Shown piece by piece: positions 1-7,925 of a DNA stretch of 64,000 nt; position 1 is the first letter of the stretch; each line of letters starts with the position of its first letter. Under the pieces are notes generated by a model. That model was not told where the DNA came from and did not search any database. It worked only from the letters and a program-made list of their open reading frames with translations. A program made the position numbers and the translations under genes. Source of the stretch: Gemmatimonadota bacterium (GTDB lineage Bacteria; Gemmatimonadota; Gemmatimonadetes; Gemmatimonadales; GWC2-71-9); the NCBI GenBank assembly GCA_016720805.1, contig JADKJZ010000002.1, positions 186,001-250,000 of the forward strand, in the 5' to 3' direction.

Positions 1-543
1 CTGCTCACCGTTCTCAAGATCCCCCGAGCGGACCTGATCGGATACAGCATGGGTGGCGGCGTCGCCATGCAGGTTGCCGTTCGACATCCAGACCGGGTGC
101 GCCGCGTTGTGGTCCTGTCGGCACCGTTCCGCCGTGACGGCATGGTGCCAGGGGCCCTCGAGCTCATCCGGACCCTCACGGCGGACGCCTTCAAGGACTC
201 GCCGATCGAGACGGAGTACAAGCGACTGAGCCCGACGCCGGATCGATTTGCGACGTTTGTTGAGCGCGTGGTTGCCGCTGCGTCCACGGGCAGCGATTTG
301 CGTGTCGATCAGCTGCGGTCAACGACCGCCCCGATGCTCTTCGTCCAAGGTGATGCGGATGGCATTCTACTCCAGCACGTCGCGGAGATGTTCCGCGCGA
401 AGGGTGGCGAGACGCACGGCGACATGGCCCCGCGCTCGGCGTCGCGACTCGCCATCCTGCCCAACACCACTCATGTGACGCTGCTGCAGCGCTTCTCCCT
501 CATCGTCCCGATGGTGAACGACTTTCTCGACGCCCAGCCGTAG
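1..543 (+). CDS. alpha/beta hydrolase, C-terminal part (truncated by window edge)
   Basis: The reading frame is open from the first base and ends at TAG 541-543, so the N-terminus lies outside the window. It encodes the second half of an alpha/beta-hydrolase fold protein. The nucleophile elbow GYSMGGG fits GxSxG. An acidic residue in GDADGI and a late His in NTTHVTLL are at plausible places for the rest of the Ser-Asp-His triad. ORF callers may start at ATG 49, but the frame continues upstream and that ATG lies inside the elbow, so it is not the true start. Substrate is unknown; no signal or membrane segment is visible in this part. Confidence 0.85.
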   Translation: MLTVLKIPRADLIGYSMGGGVAMQVAVRHPDRVRRVVVLSAPFRRDGMVPGALELIRTLTADAFKDSPIETEYKRLSPTPDRFATFVERVVAAASTGSDLRVDQLRSTTAPMLFVQGDADGILLQHVAEMFRAKGGETHGDMAPRSASRLAILPNTTHVTLLQRFSLIVPMVNDFLDAQP

Positions 544-630
544 CCCTGAGGGGCGCGGCCCCCCCCCGTCAACGCCGTTCGCTGCGGCTCGGCACGGAGG
601 CCGTGTGCGCAGTGGCGCGACATCGTGTGG

Positions 631-882
631 CTATCGTCCCAGCAGCGCTCCCATGAGGGCGATCGCCACCGTGATCAGTGCGGTGACGCCGACCCGCGGG
701 GCATGGCGCAGCATCGCCACGCCGACGCCGGCCAGGACAACCAGCGGAGCGGCTACGACGACCAGCACGGCGACGGGGAGCAACCGCGGGTGTCCCGCGA
801 GTCCCGCCAGGATGAGGGCGAGTGCCAGCAGGCCCAACGCGCCGAGGGCCCGCGCCACCTGTTCAGGGTAGCGCGAGTCCAC
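631..882 (-). CDS. DUF1634-like small membrane protein
   Basis: This is a protein of about 83 residues made of three hydrophobic helices with the PEQ..ARALG start typical of DUF1634 proteins. The start chosen is GTG at 882, which overlaps the 3' end of the TauE/SafE gene by 20 bp. The ATG at 942 would add a basic stretch that only mirrors the upstream gene in another frame. DUF1634 genes commonly follow TauE/SafE genes, and this pair is arranged that way, suggesting translational coupling. A role as partner of the exporter is inferred from neighbourhood only. Confidence 0.65.
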   Translation of the reverse strand: MDSRYPEQVARALGALGLLALALILAGLAGHPRLLPVAVLVVVAAPLVVLAGVGVAMLRHAPRVGVTALITVAIALMGALLGR

Positions 883-1621
883 GCCGCACCATCTGGATGG
901 CCACCCCCGCGAGCACGATCGCGAACACCGCTTTGAGTCCACGCGAGTCGATCCGGTGCCCGACGCTCGAGGCGCCGAACGATCCCAGCACCGTCCCGAG
1001 CATCACTGCCACGGTGAGGTGGACATCCACGTCGCCCCGCACCGCGTAGACGAGGGCCCCTGCCGCGGTGGTGATCCCGATCATGTAGATGCTGGTGGCC
1101 GCGGCGCGATCGAACGGCAGGTCGAGCATCAGATTGAGCACCGGCACCTTGAGCACCCCACCGCCGACGCCGAGCAGCGAGGAAACCACGCCCGCGCCGA
1201 GGGACGAGGCGCGCGCGAGCCCCATGCGGCGCCGGGTCGCAGGTGCCCGTTCCGTGCGGCCGAGCGGCCACATATGCCAGGCGGAGAAGAGCAGGATCAG
1301 GGCGAAGCCGAGAAAGAGCGGGCCGGCGGGGATCACCGCGGCAAGGAGTCCGCCGATCATGGCGCCGCTCACCGTGAATGCCTCGAGGTCGATCGCGAGG
1401 GGAATGTCCACCCGTCCCCGCGGCAGGTGCACCACCGAACTCGTGATCGACGTGGCGACGATGCACACCAGTGACGCCGCCGCCGCGGCGCGGAACGGCA
1501 CCCCCGCGATGAGGGCGAGGCCGGGGACCAACAACACCCCACCGCCAATCCCCAGCAGCGCGCCGAGCGCCCCCGAAGCGGCGCCCAGCGCCATCAGTTC
1601 CAGGAATTCGCGGAGTGGCAT
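863..1621 (-). CDS. TauE/SafE family sulfite/anion exporter
   Basis: The 252-residue integral membrane protein has two homologous halves, each opening with a glycine-rich helix (GALLGIGGGVLLVPGL near residue 20 and SLLGVGGGVLKVPVL near residue 147). This internal repeat is the hallmark of the TauE/SafE family. About eight membrane segments are apparent. The family moves sulfite, sulfoacetate or other organosulfur anions across the inner membrane; the substrate here is not determinable. It is followed by the overlapping DUF1634 gene, so the two are probably one operon. Confidence 0.85.
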   Translation of the reverse strand: MPLREFLELMALGAASGALGALLGIGGGVLLVPGLALIAGVPFRAAAAASLVCIVATSITSSVVHLPRGRVDIPLAIDLEAFTVSGAMIGGLLAAVIPAGPLFLGFALILLFSAWHMWPLGRTERAPATRRRMGLARASSLGAGVVSSLLGVGGGVLKVPVLNLMLDLPFDRAAATSIYMIGITTAAGALVYAVRGDVDVHLTVAVMLGTVLGSFGASSVGHRIDSRGLKAVFAIVLAGVAIQMVRRGLALP

Positions 1622-1824
1622 TCCCGCAATCTAGCCCGACGGCACGCATGGGCCGGAGATCAATCAGACAGCCGAAGCCCGACGTGTCGAGCGCCACGGG
1701 GCGGATCATTCCAGCAATCATGGACACGCTGGCGCCGCGCGGACCTCGTGTCGAAACCGTCCGTCGCGCGATGGAACGCGGTGTATGGCACGCGCCGTTG
1801 GGCGTCACGCCGCCGCGCCGCTGA

Positions 1825-2013
1825 CTACTTCGAACGTGCCCAGGCAAGTGCCATGAGGGCGCCGCCAAGACACATGCCTGTGCCGATGAGATGCACGAAA
1901 TCCACCGTCCGAATGGTGGCGAGGCTCGGGCGAGTGAGCATGCTGCCAAGGCTCAGGAGACCAAAGGCGGCGAGCACGAAGACGACTCGAAGCGATTCGC
2001 GGCGTGAGCTCAT
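1825..2013 (-). CDS. small two-helix membrane protein, hypothetical
   Basis: The ORF encodes 62 residues with two hydrophobic helices (about residues 8-25 and 38-58) separated by a short loop. It lies 119 bp downstream of the DUF202 gene on the same strand. I do not recognise a family. Its size and helix pattern fit a small inner-membrane protein, but conservation cannot be judged here. The preceding 1622-1824 interval shows no convincing gene. Confidence 0.4.
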   Translation of the reverse strand: MSSRRESLRVVFVLAAFGLLSLGSMLTRPSLATIRTVDFVHLIGTGMCLGGALMALAWARSK

Positions 2014-2132
2014 GGACTATCACCTCTTGAGCGTGGTGGACGAGGAATCGGAACGTCAGGTGACGGTGGCGCTCGAGCTCACTCGAGCGTGTGATGGCAT
2101 CCCTCGCGTCACCCCAATGGCCCGTGGGTCGG

Positions 2133-2498
2133 TCATACCAGCAAGACCACGCCGAGTACCACCCCGACCACCATGATCGCCAAGGCCAAGCTCAGGACCA
2201 CGCCCGGGCTGCCGGAGAGTGGACGCTGGCTTTGGGGTAGTTGTCGCAGGAAGCGACGCCACTGAACTGCGCCCGCCGCGATGGCAAGGACACCCAGACC
2301 GACCAGGGCGGCGCCGAGATAGGGTGACAATCCATGTGAGGGACTCGCTCCACCCTGAACGGGGAGGAGGCGGAGGAAGAGGCCGAACCGCGCCACCACG
2401 AAGCCGAAGGCCATGATGGCGATGCCGGTGCGCAGCCATGCGAGCATGGTCCGTTCGGCCGCAAAGTACGTTCGCGGATCGGGCGACGGTTCAGACAT
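2133..2498 (-). CDS. YidH/DUF202 family membrane protein
   Basis: The protein has 121 residues. Its N-terminal motif, FAAERTMLAWLRTGIAIMAF, is the diagnostic start of the DUF202 (YidH) family, and three membrane helices follow. Length matches the family. Function is unknown. The gene begins just 38 bp from the last attC-like site and so marks the chromosomal flank of the integron array. Confidence 0.85.
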   Translation of the reverse strand: MSEPSPDPRTYFAAERTMLAWLRTGIAIMAFGFVVARFGLFLRLLPVQGGASPSHGLSPYLGAALVGLGVLAIAAGAVQWRRFLRQLPQSQRPLSGSPGVVLSLALAIMVVGVVLGVVLLV

Positions 2499-2535
2499 GC
2501 TGGACTCGGACCATGATGGGGCTCTCCGTGGAGCG

Positions 2536-2611
2536 GCCTAACGTAGGGCGGGTCTGCCGCGGGGCGTGGTCCGAGGCGTCAGGCCCCGACCGCGCCGACC
2601 GCGTGTTGGGC
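2536..2611 (-). repeat. attC: attC-like site, distal end of the array (degenerate)
   Basis: Outer cores GCCTAAC (2536-2542) and GTTGGGC (2605-2611) flank an imperfect palindrome containing the shared block GAGGCGTCAGGCCCCGACCG. The L-boxes have diverged from the other sites. It is the last recognisable attC, and the next gene to the left is ordinary chromosome. Confidence 0.6.
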
Positions 2612-2618
2612 CGACCGC

Positions 2619-3020
2619 CTACGCCGAAGGACAGAGCCGCGCCCGTACCGCCGCGGCCAAGGTAGCTGGCTCGATGGGTAGCCACTCCTTCCCACCGGTG
2701 ACGGAGCCCGTGAGCCTGCCCGAAGCATCGACCGCCGACGCGAAGATGAAGCGCCACTGGGCGTGCTCGCAGTTCACCTGGAGGTTCATGGCGGTCCATG
2801 GATCTGTCTCTGGGGCGATGGTGGGATCCTGCTTGAGCACCACCGCGCGGTCCCGGCGAACCGAGACCGACAGGACGCCTGATGCCACCTTGACGCTCGA
2901 CTGCAGGAATTCCACGTCCCGTGGGCCGTTGGCGGCTTGCCATCGAAGTGGCACCCAGTCGGGGGTCGGGACGCTGGCAAGCGCGATCGCGAGGAAGGCG
3001 CTCGTAACAATTGATGGCAT
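2619..3020 (-). CDS. secreted hypothetical protein, integron cassette gene
   Basis: The 133-residue protein has a probable N-terminal signal peptide (MPSIVTSAFLAIALASV) followed by a small, mainly beta domain with two cysteines (CEH.. and a C-terminal CPSA). I do not recognise it with certainty; it vaguely resembles small surface proteins of the adhesin-E type. Its stop lies 7 bp from the terminal attC core, as expected for a cassette gene read leftward. No attC is detectable on its right side, so the cassette boundary upstream has decayed. Confidence 0.55.
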   Translation of the reverse strand: MPSIVTSAFLAIALASVPTPDWVPLRWQAANGPRDVEFLQSSVKVASGVLSVSVRRDRAVVLKQDPTIAPETDPWTAMNLQVNCEHAQWRFIFASAVDASGRLTGSVTGGKEWLPIEPATLAAAVRARLCPSA

Positions 3021-3119
3021 GGGTCCTCGCAGGGGCGGGTGGACGTGTTCAAAAGCAGATCATCAGGTCGAGTCACGCACGACGTCAGGCCGTCCACTGA
3101 ATACCCGTGCGGGCAAGTG

Positions 3120-4228
3120 CTACTGAGGCTTCACTGCCGGGCTCAGCGTCATACGGTACAACTGGATCATGAAATCGCCATCTGCCGCTTCCTCGAGTGC
3201 GTACGCGAGGTCAGGCGCGGCAAATGCCATGAGTGGCTTGGCGATGATCCCACTTCCGAGCGATTGCCCGTTGCGGACATCCAGGAGGTCGTAATAGAAG
3301 GACAGGTAGCGCCCCATGTCCAAGGCTGGGGTTCCATCTCCCTCTTTGGACGTTGCCCGCCGCCGCGGGGCTGCGGGCGCCCAGTTCGGCGCGGCTGCCG
3401 CATGCAACACAACCAGTGTATCTGCGCCGCGCATGCTCAGGGCGAGGATGCGCGGATAGGGCCTCGCGATATGCGGCGGCCGATTGTCGACCGAAATGAT
3501 CTTCGCCGAGGGAAAGCGTGGGCTCTTGACTGGCACCAGGGTCGCGCGTCCGGTGGTGACCTCGAACAGCGCGAATTCGTACGCGGTGACGGGACTCACG
3601 ACGATCGAACGATTGCTGTGCCGGGCAAGGCGACGAAAGGGAACATCGCCGGCCATATCGGAGAATGGATCCTTGATCGTCCTCAGGGAGTCGAGGGTCC
3701 CGCTCCACACTGCGAAGGGATCGCCTTGGCCACCAGGCATGATCAGTTTGGTCTGCACAATCGTGTTCGGGGGTCCACGCCCACCCAATCGCGACCGTCA
3801 CGACTGTCGACTTGCCGTTCAGCGAGATCTGTCATGGCCGTGACGATGGAGAAGCGTGCGTCGCCCACAGCAACGCGACCGTCCGGCAACGCCGTGACGG
3901 AATGGATGGCGCCGAGTTCTCCCGGGCCCTCACCGCGGCGTCCCGTCAGCCGCTGGAAGCGCCCCTGTGCGTCGAACCACGCGATGCGGCCTACCTCGCT
4001 GATCGGTCCAACCACGTAGCCGCCGCTCGGCAGCCGACTCACTTTGGTCTGCTCGGTGAAGCTGAAGCTTGAGGTCGCAGCGACTTTCAGTTGGAGCGTG
4101 GGTGTGAAGGTGGCCGTGACCTGAGCCGATGACGGTAGTGCCGAGAGGCATACAAGTGCCGCGGCGCCGGCGACGACCCGTGCACCACGGAGAGGGAGTT
4201 TGCATCGAGAGGAGATCGTTCCCGTCAT
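3120..4228 (-). pseudogene. 6-bladed beta-propeller secreted protein, frameshifted
   Basis: Two overlapping frames encode one protein. The first (start ATG 4228, GGAGG five bases upstream) gives a signal peptide ending LPSSAQ, then propeller-like sequence with GRRGEGPGELG and LPDGRVAVGDARF. This frame runs into nonsense near 3790. The homologous continuation resumes in another frame from about 3788 and ends at 3120. The same G-x-G-x-GEF/GEL blade signature occurs in the intact relative at 11964-13160. A true frameshift or a sequencing error near 3780-3800 would both explain it. It sits in the decayed distal part of the array, with no clear attC of its own. Confidence 0.6.
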
Positions 4229-4477
4229 GGTGCCTCCACTCCGTTCGCTGGGACGTCGTCCGCAGTGGTGGAACGCCGTGGCCAATCGGCCGAACGACCT
4301 TGGCCATCGGCCGCGAGCGCCGCTGCCGCGATCGCCGGCGGCACGGGCTCGTTGGCCTGTCACGCTGTCCGACGATCAAGTCCGCGGCTTCGTGGCGCCG
4401 GCGATCCCGTCCGGGCCACGTACACCGACGAGCAATCGGCGGTTGACGATTGCTCCGGGCCGACCAATCTGCGCCGT

Positions 4478-5242
4478 CTAACCTGGCCCCGCCTTGCTGC
4501 CGATCACGTAGCCGAATTGAATCGATCCAAACGTGATCGCGGTCAGCAGGTATGAGATGATTCCCTGAACCCCCTGCGCATCGAGGCCGGCATCGCGCAG
4601 GGTGGCGGCGTATTGCCGGATGTGGCGCACGTCCACGATCAGCACATGGCCGCCGGGCTTGAGCACGCGCGCGATCTCGCGCACGGCGGTGTGCCGCTCG
4701 CCGGCGTTGTAGATGTTGTGCAACGCCATGCTCGAGAGGACGACGTCGAAGCTGGCGTCGTCGAAAGGCAGCTGGCGTGCATCACCGGTGTGCACCTCGA
4801 CCTTGTCGGCCACGCCCTCGATCACCGCGTTGTGGAGTGTCCCCGCGGCGTTGTTGTCGCTCAGATCTTCTTGCTGCCACTTGTCGATCCCGACCGCGCG
4901 GCCGGTGGAGAGCCGCTTGGCGGCGCCGATCAAGAACAATCCGAGACCGCACCCCACATCCAGCACGCGCTCGTCACCCCGCCAGGCAATCATGTCGAGG
5001 AATTGTTCGCGCTCGCGCGCCTTGCCGATCTTGCTGTCGCAAAGCATCCAGGCGCCCATCGCGCCGCTGCCCAGGCCAGCCGCGATCAATGGCCGCCCGA
5101 TCACCGCGATGAGGTCCTCCCTTGACCACACGCCGAGCAGCCGCGTGATCAGCGCGATCACTCCCAGCGCCGCCACGATGAACAAGTTGCGCACCGCGAC
5201 CGGCGCGTCGATACCGTAGTTGGGGGCGGGAGTGGCTTTCAT
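4478..5242 (-). CDS. class I SAM-dependent methyltransferase with N-terminal membrane segments
   Basis: The 254-residue protein begins with two hydrophobic helices (about residues 17-35 and 46-66), then a Rossmann methyltransferase domain. SAM motif I is VLDVGCGLG (about residues 93-101), followed by VGIDKW, HTGDARQLPF and SFDVVLSSMALHN, which are canonical motif II/III positions. PGGHVLIVDVR matches the post-motif. The substrate is unknown; the membrane anchor suggests a lipid or membrane-associated target. The start lies 62 bp from an attC on the right, fitting a leftward cassette gene. The 3' attC has not been found in the 250 bp that follow (4229-4477). Confidence 0.8.
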   Translation of the reverse strand: MKATPAPNYGIDAPVAVRNLFIVAALGVIALITRLLGVWSREDLIAVIGRPLIAAGLGSGAMGAWMLCDSKIGKAREREQFLDMIAWRGDERVLDVGCGLGLFLIGAAKRLSTGRAVGIDKWQQEDLSDNNAAGTLHNAVIEGVADKVEVHTGDARQLPFDDASFDVVLSSMALHNIYNAGERHTAVREIARVLKPGGHVLIVDVRHIRQYAATLRDAGLDAQGVQGIISYLLTAITFGSIQFGYVIGSKAGPG

Positions 5243-5303
5243 TCAGCGGCACCATTCAAGGTTTGTTTGCGCACGATGCCACCAGGTGACGGGACGCTGA
5301 CCA

Positions 5304-5361
5304 AGCCAACGGCGTGCGTGTCCGAGGATCAGGCCCCGTCCGCCGCAAACGCTTGTTCGAC
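5304..5361 (-). repeat. attC: attC site, short form, decayed cores
   Basis: Left core AGCCAAC (5304-5310) and right core GTTCGAC (5355-5361) bracket GGCGTGCG and CCGCAAACGCTT L-box-like sequences. Cores deviate from RYYYAAC/GTTRRRY. It belongs to the VOC cassette on its right. Confidence 0.7.
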
Positions 5362-5448
5362 CGCAACTCCATACAGTCCAACAGTGTCAAGCAAATCCAG
5401 AACCCACACTTCCACATGCAACGCCGTATGCCGGGATTTGAAGCGATC

Positions 5449-5811
5449 CTACGTCAGGCCTCGGCTCGATATCTGGATGGAGTTGCCGGCAGGGTCCTTG
5501 GCGTTTGCAAACTCGTGATTTGGTGCTTCATGAACGACGCCAAACTTCAGGCCAAGGGCCGCCTGTTGTGCCTTGAACGCGCGCACATCGCTCACGGCGA
5601 AGACAATCTTGATTTCTGACCCTCGCTTCTGGGACACAGCTGCCTGGTGCAGGGCGATCGTGCAGCCGCCGGCGGGGGACGCCATTTCTTGCCAACCAAC
5701 CTCGGTTTCAGGCAACACCGTGAAGCCGAAATGCTTCTGGTAGAAGGCCCCGACCTTCGCGATATCTCGAACGTAGAGGATCACTCGAGCGACGGCCACA
5801 GGTTTCATCAT
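5449..5811 (-). CDS. VOC family (glyoxalase/bleomycin resistance-like) protein
   Basis: This 120-residue protein has the beta-alpha-beta-beta-beta fold of the vicinal oxygen chelate superfamily: ARVILYVRDIAKVGAFYQKH at the start, FGFTVLPE, and a C-terminal DPAGNSIQISS strand. Members include dioxygenases, isomerases and antibiotic-binding proteins; the specific function is open. It is the sole gene between two attC sites. Start and stop face the expected ends of a leftward cassette, although 87 bp separate the stop from the attC. Confidence 0.8.
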   Translation of the reverse strand: MMKPVAVARVILYVRDIAKVGAFYQKHFGFTVLPETEVGWQEMASPAGGCTIALHQAAVSQKRGSEIKIVFAVSDVRAFKAQQAALGLKFGVVHEAPNHEFANAKDPAGNSIQISSRGLT

Positions 5812-5856
5812 CTGCTCGCACTTGTGAGAAAAAGGGGCCCGACTCAGGAAGTCGCG

Positions 5857-5971
5857 GTCTAACGTCGTGCGTTTCTGCGGCGGGGCCTGCCGAGGCCCGC
5901 GCGTACCTCAATGAGTCTACAGCGCGTGGGCCGAGGTGTCAGGCCCCGACCGCAGCAAAGGCTTGTCAGGC
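5857..5971 (-). repeat. attC: attC site, 115-bp long form
   Basis: Cores are GTCTAAC (5857-5863) and a mutated GTCAGGC (5965-5971). The interior is nearly identical to the other 115-bp attC sites at 13790, 15125, 16689 and 18163, including the central loop. The right core has T to C at its third base, which should weaken recombination. Confidence 0.85.
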
Positions 5972-6200
5972 GGGCGGACACTCGAAGTGTGCGTCGGAAT
6001 GATACGCCATGCACGATCAGGACACGTCGTCCGGACCGATCCCGGCACGCGTCGCCCGCCCTGCCAGCGGGCGGGTGACACAACGTCCTGCACCGCGGGA
6101 CAGTCGGGTGGCCTCCCTCCAACCTCCCCCTCGCATCCCCCGTGACACACCACCACGGGCTTTCCCGCTTACAGGGTAGCGTACTCCTATCGAGGCCATC

Positions 6201-7865
6201 ATGTCCCGCATTTTCCGACCCCTCTCCTTCGCCCTCCTCCTCCTGGCGGGTGCCTGTTCTGATCCCGGCGTGACGAGCCCGCCTGATGCGGTCGTGTCGA
6301 GTATCACGCTCAGCCAGAGCGCTGCGACGCTGACACCGTTACAGAGTGTGACGATCACCGCGACTCCCCGTGACGCTGCTGGCGATCCCCTCACGAGCCG
6401 CACCGTCACCTGGTCGACCACCGCCGCGTCAGTGGCGACGGTGGCCGGTGGCGTCGTGACGGCCGTGGCCGCCGGAAGCGCGACGATCACGGCGACGAGT
6501 GAGGGGAAGAGCGCCTCGGCGGCGATCACGGTGGAAACGACGGTGGTCCCCGTCGCCTCAATCGTGCTCAGTCAGACATCGGCCACGCTCGACGTCGGCA
6601 CCACGACAACGCTCACCGCCACCCTTCGCGACGCGGCGAATGGCACGCTCACCGGTTGGACCGTGACCTGGAGCACCAGCAATGCCGCCATCGCGACCGT
6701 CTCGCAGAGTGGCGTCGTGAACGGTGTGGCGGCCGGCGGGCCGATCACCATCACGGCGACCAGTGAAGGAAAATCAGCGACGGTGAACATCACGGTGACT
6801 GCGGACTTTCGTCTTGCAAGCCTTGCGATCGGCAAGGACCACAGTTGCGGCATCACCTCCGCTGGTGTGGCCTGGTGCTGGGGCAGCAACAACGCCGGGC
6901 AGATCGGGATCCCGACCACCACGGCGCAGGTGGCACATGCAACGCTCGTGAGCGGTGGCAATATCTTCGCCTCGATTGCCACAGGCTCCGCGAACAGCTG
7001 CGGGTTGACCGCGGCAGGCGCCGCGCTCTGCTGGGGCGTCGATCTGACTGGCGCGCTACCAGGTGGGGTGAGCAGCACCCCCACCGCACTCCCCGGCGGA
7101 TTCGCATATACCACGCTCGGGCTCGGAAGCCTGCACGGCTGCGGACTGCTGAGTAGCGGCATCGCACGCTGCTGGGGCAGGAACGATTTCGGCTCCCTGG
7201 GTGACGGGACCAACCTTGATCGCCCAACGCCGACGCTGGTGGCGGGCGGCAAGGTCTTCAAGGAGATCGATGCCGGCATTCTCTTCACCTGCGCACTGAC
7301 CACCACTGGCGAAGCGTGGTGTTGGGGGCTGAACGACGCCGGGCAACTCGGCAACAACACCACTGCAGCGAGTGCCGTCCCGGTGGCCGTGAGTGGTGGA
7401 CACATCTTCGCGTCATTGTCGTCCGGGGCGCGCCACACCTGTGCGCGCAAGGCCAACGGTGAAGTCTGGTGCTGGGGGCGAGGCAACGACGGTCAGATCG
7501 GCGATGGCTTCGCCGTCAACCGACTCGTCCCAACCAAGGTCAGTGGCAGCGGTGTCTTCCAGTCGATCGTCAGCGGCGAAGGCCACTCCTGCGGCCTGCT
7601 GGTGAGCGGGCTGGCAAGCTGCTGGGGCTACAACGCCAGTGGTGCGCTGGGTGATGGCACGCTCGTGCAGCGTTCGACACCGATCATGGTCTCCGGCGGC
7701 ATGGTGTTCACCGCCATCTCCGTGAATCAGGGCGATCATACCTGCGCACTCGCGGCTGGGGGCATCCCATGGTGCTGGGGCGGCAACATCCACGGTGAAT
7801 CGGGCGACGGGACACTGACGGATCGCCCGGTACCTGTCAGGGTGCGCACCGCGCCACCGACCTGA
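6201..7865 (+). CDS. lipoprotein with two BIG2 domains and RCC1-like repeats
   Basis: The 554-residue protein starts with a lipoprotein signal (LLLAGAC lipobox). Two bacterial Ig-like (BIG2) domains follow, recognised by repeated ITLSQSAATL..VTWS..VATV patterns at about 30-110 and 115-200. Roughly seven RCC1-type beta-propeller blades fill the rest, each with a paired cysteine motif such as HSCGITSAG..WCWGSNNAGQIG. The architecture predicts an outer-surface or periplasmic binding propeller; the ligand is unknown. It is on the plus strand, opposite to the cassette direction, and the pair with the next gene is far larger than a normal cassette. Confidence 0.85.
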   Translation: MSRIFRPLSFALLLLAGACSDPGVTSPPDAVVSSITLSQSAATLTPLQSVTITATPRDAAGDPLTSRTVTWSTTAASVATVAGGVVTAVAAGSATITATSEGKSASAAITVETTVVPVASIVLSQTSATLDVGTTTTLTATLRDAANGTLTGWTVTWSTSNAAIATVSQSGVVNGVAAGGPITITATSEGKSATVNITVTADFRLASLAIGKDHSCGITSAGVAWCWGSNNAGQIGIPTTTAQVAHATLVSGGNIFASIATGSANSCGLTAAGAALCWGVDLTGALPGGVSSTPTALPGGFAYTTLGLGSLHGCGLLSSGIARCWGRNDFGSLGDGTNLDRPTPTLVAGGKVFKEIDAGILFTCALTTTGEAWCWGLNDAGQLGNNTTAASAVPVAVSGGHIFASLSSGARHTCARKANGEVWCWGRGNDGQIGDGFAVNRLVPTKVSGSGVFQSIVSGEGHSCGLLVSGLASCWGYNASGALGDGTLVQRSTPIMVSGGMVFTAISVNQGDHTCALAAGGIPWCWGGNIHGESGDGTLTDRPVPVRVRTAPPT

Positions 7866-7925
7866 GCCACCATGCCGATGCAATGCGCCTTCCAGAGCAC
7901 ACCTCTCCTATCCGGGACCGTCGCC

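Noticed and set aside
1622..1824. Small plus-strand ORF upstream of TauE
   Set aside because: It has no ribosome-binding site, no family resemblance and Arg/Pro-rich frame-shadow composition.
4265..4480. An attC after the methyltransferase gene
   Set aside because: GTCTAAC occurs at 4474 but overlaps the gene end and has no partner core or L-box. Nothing else in the 250-bp gap looks like an attC.
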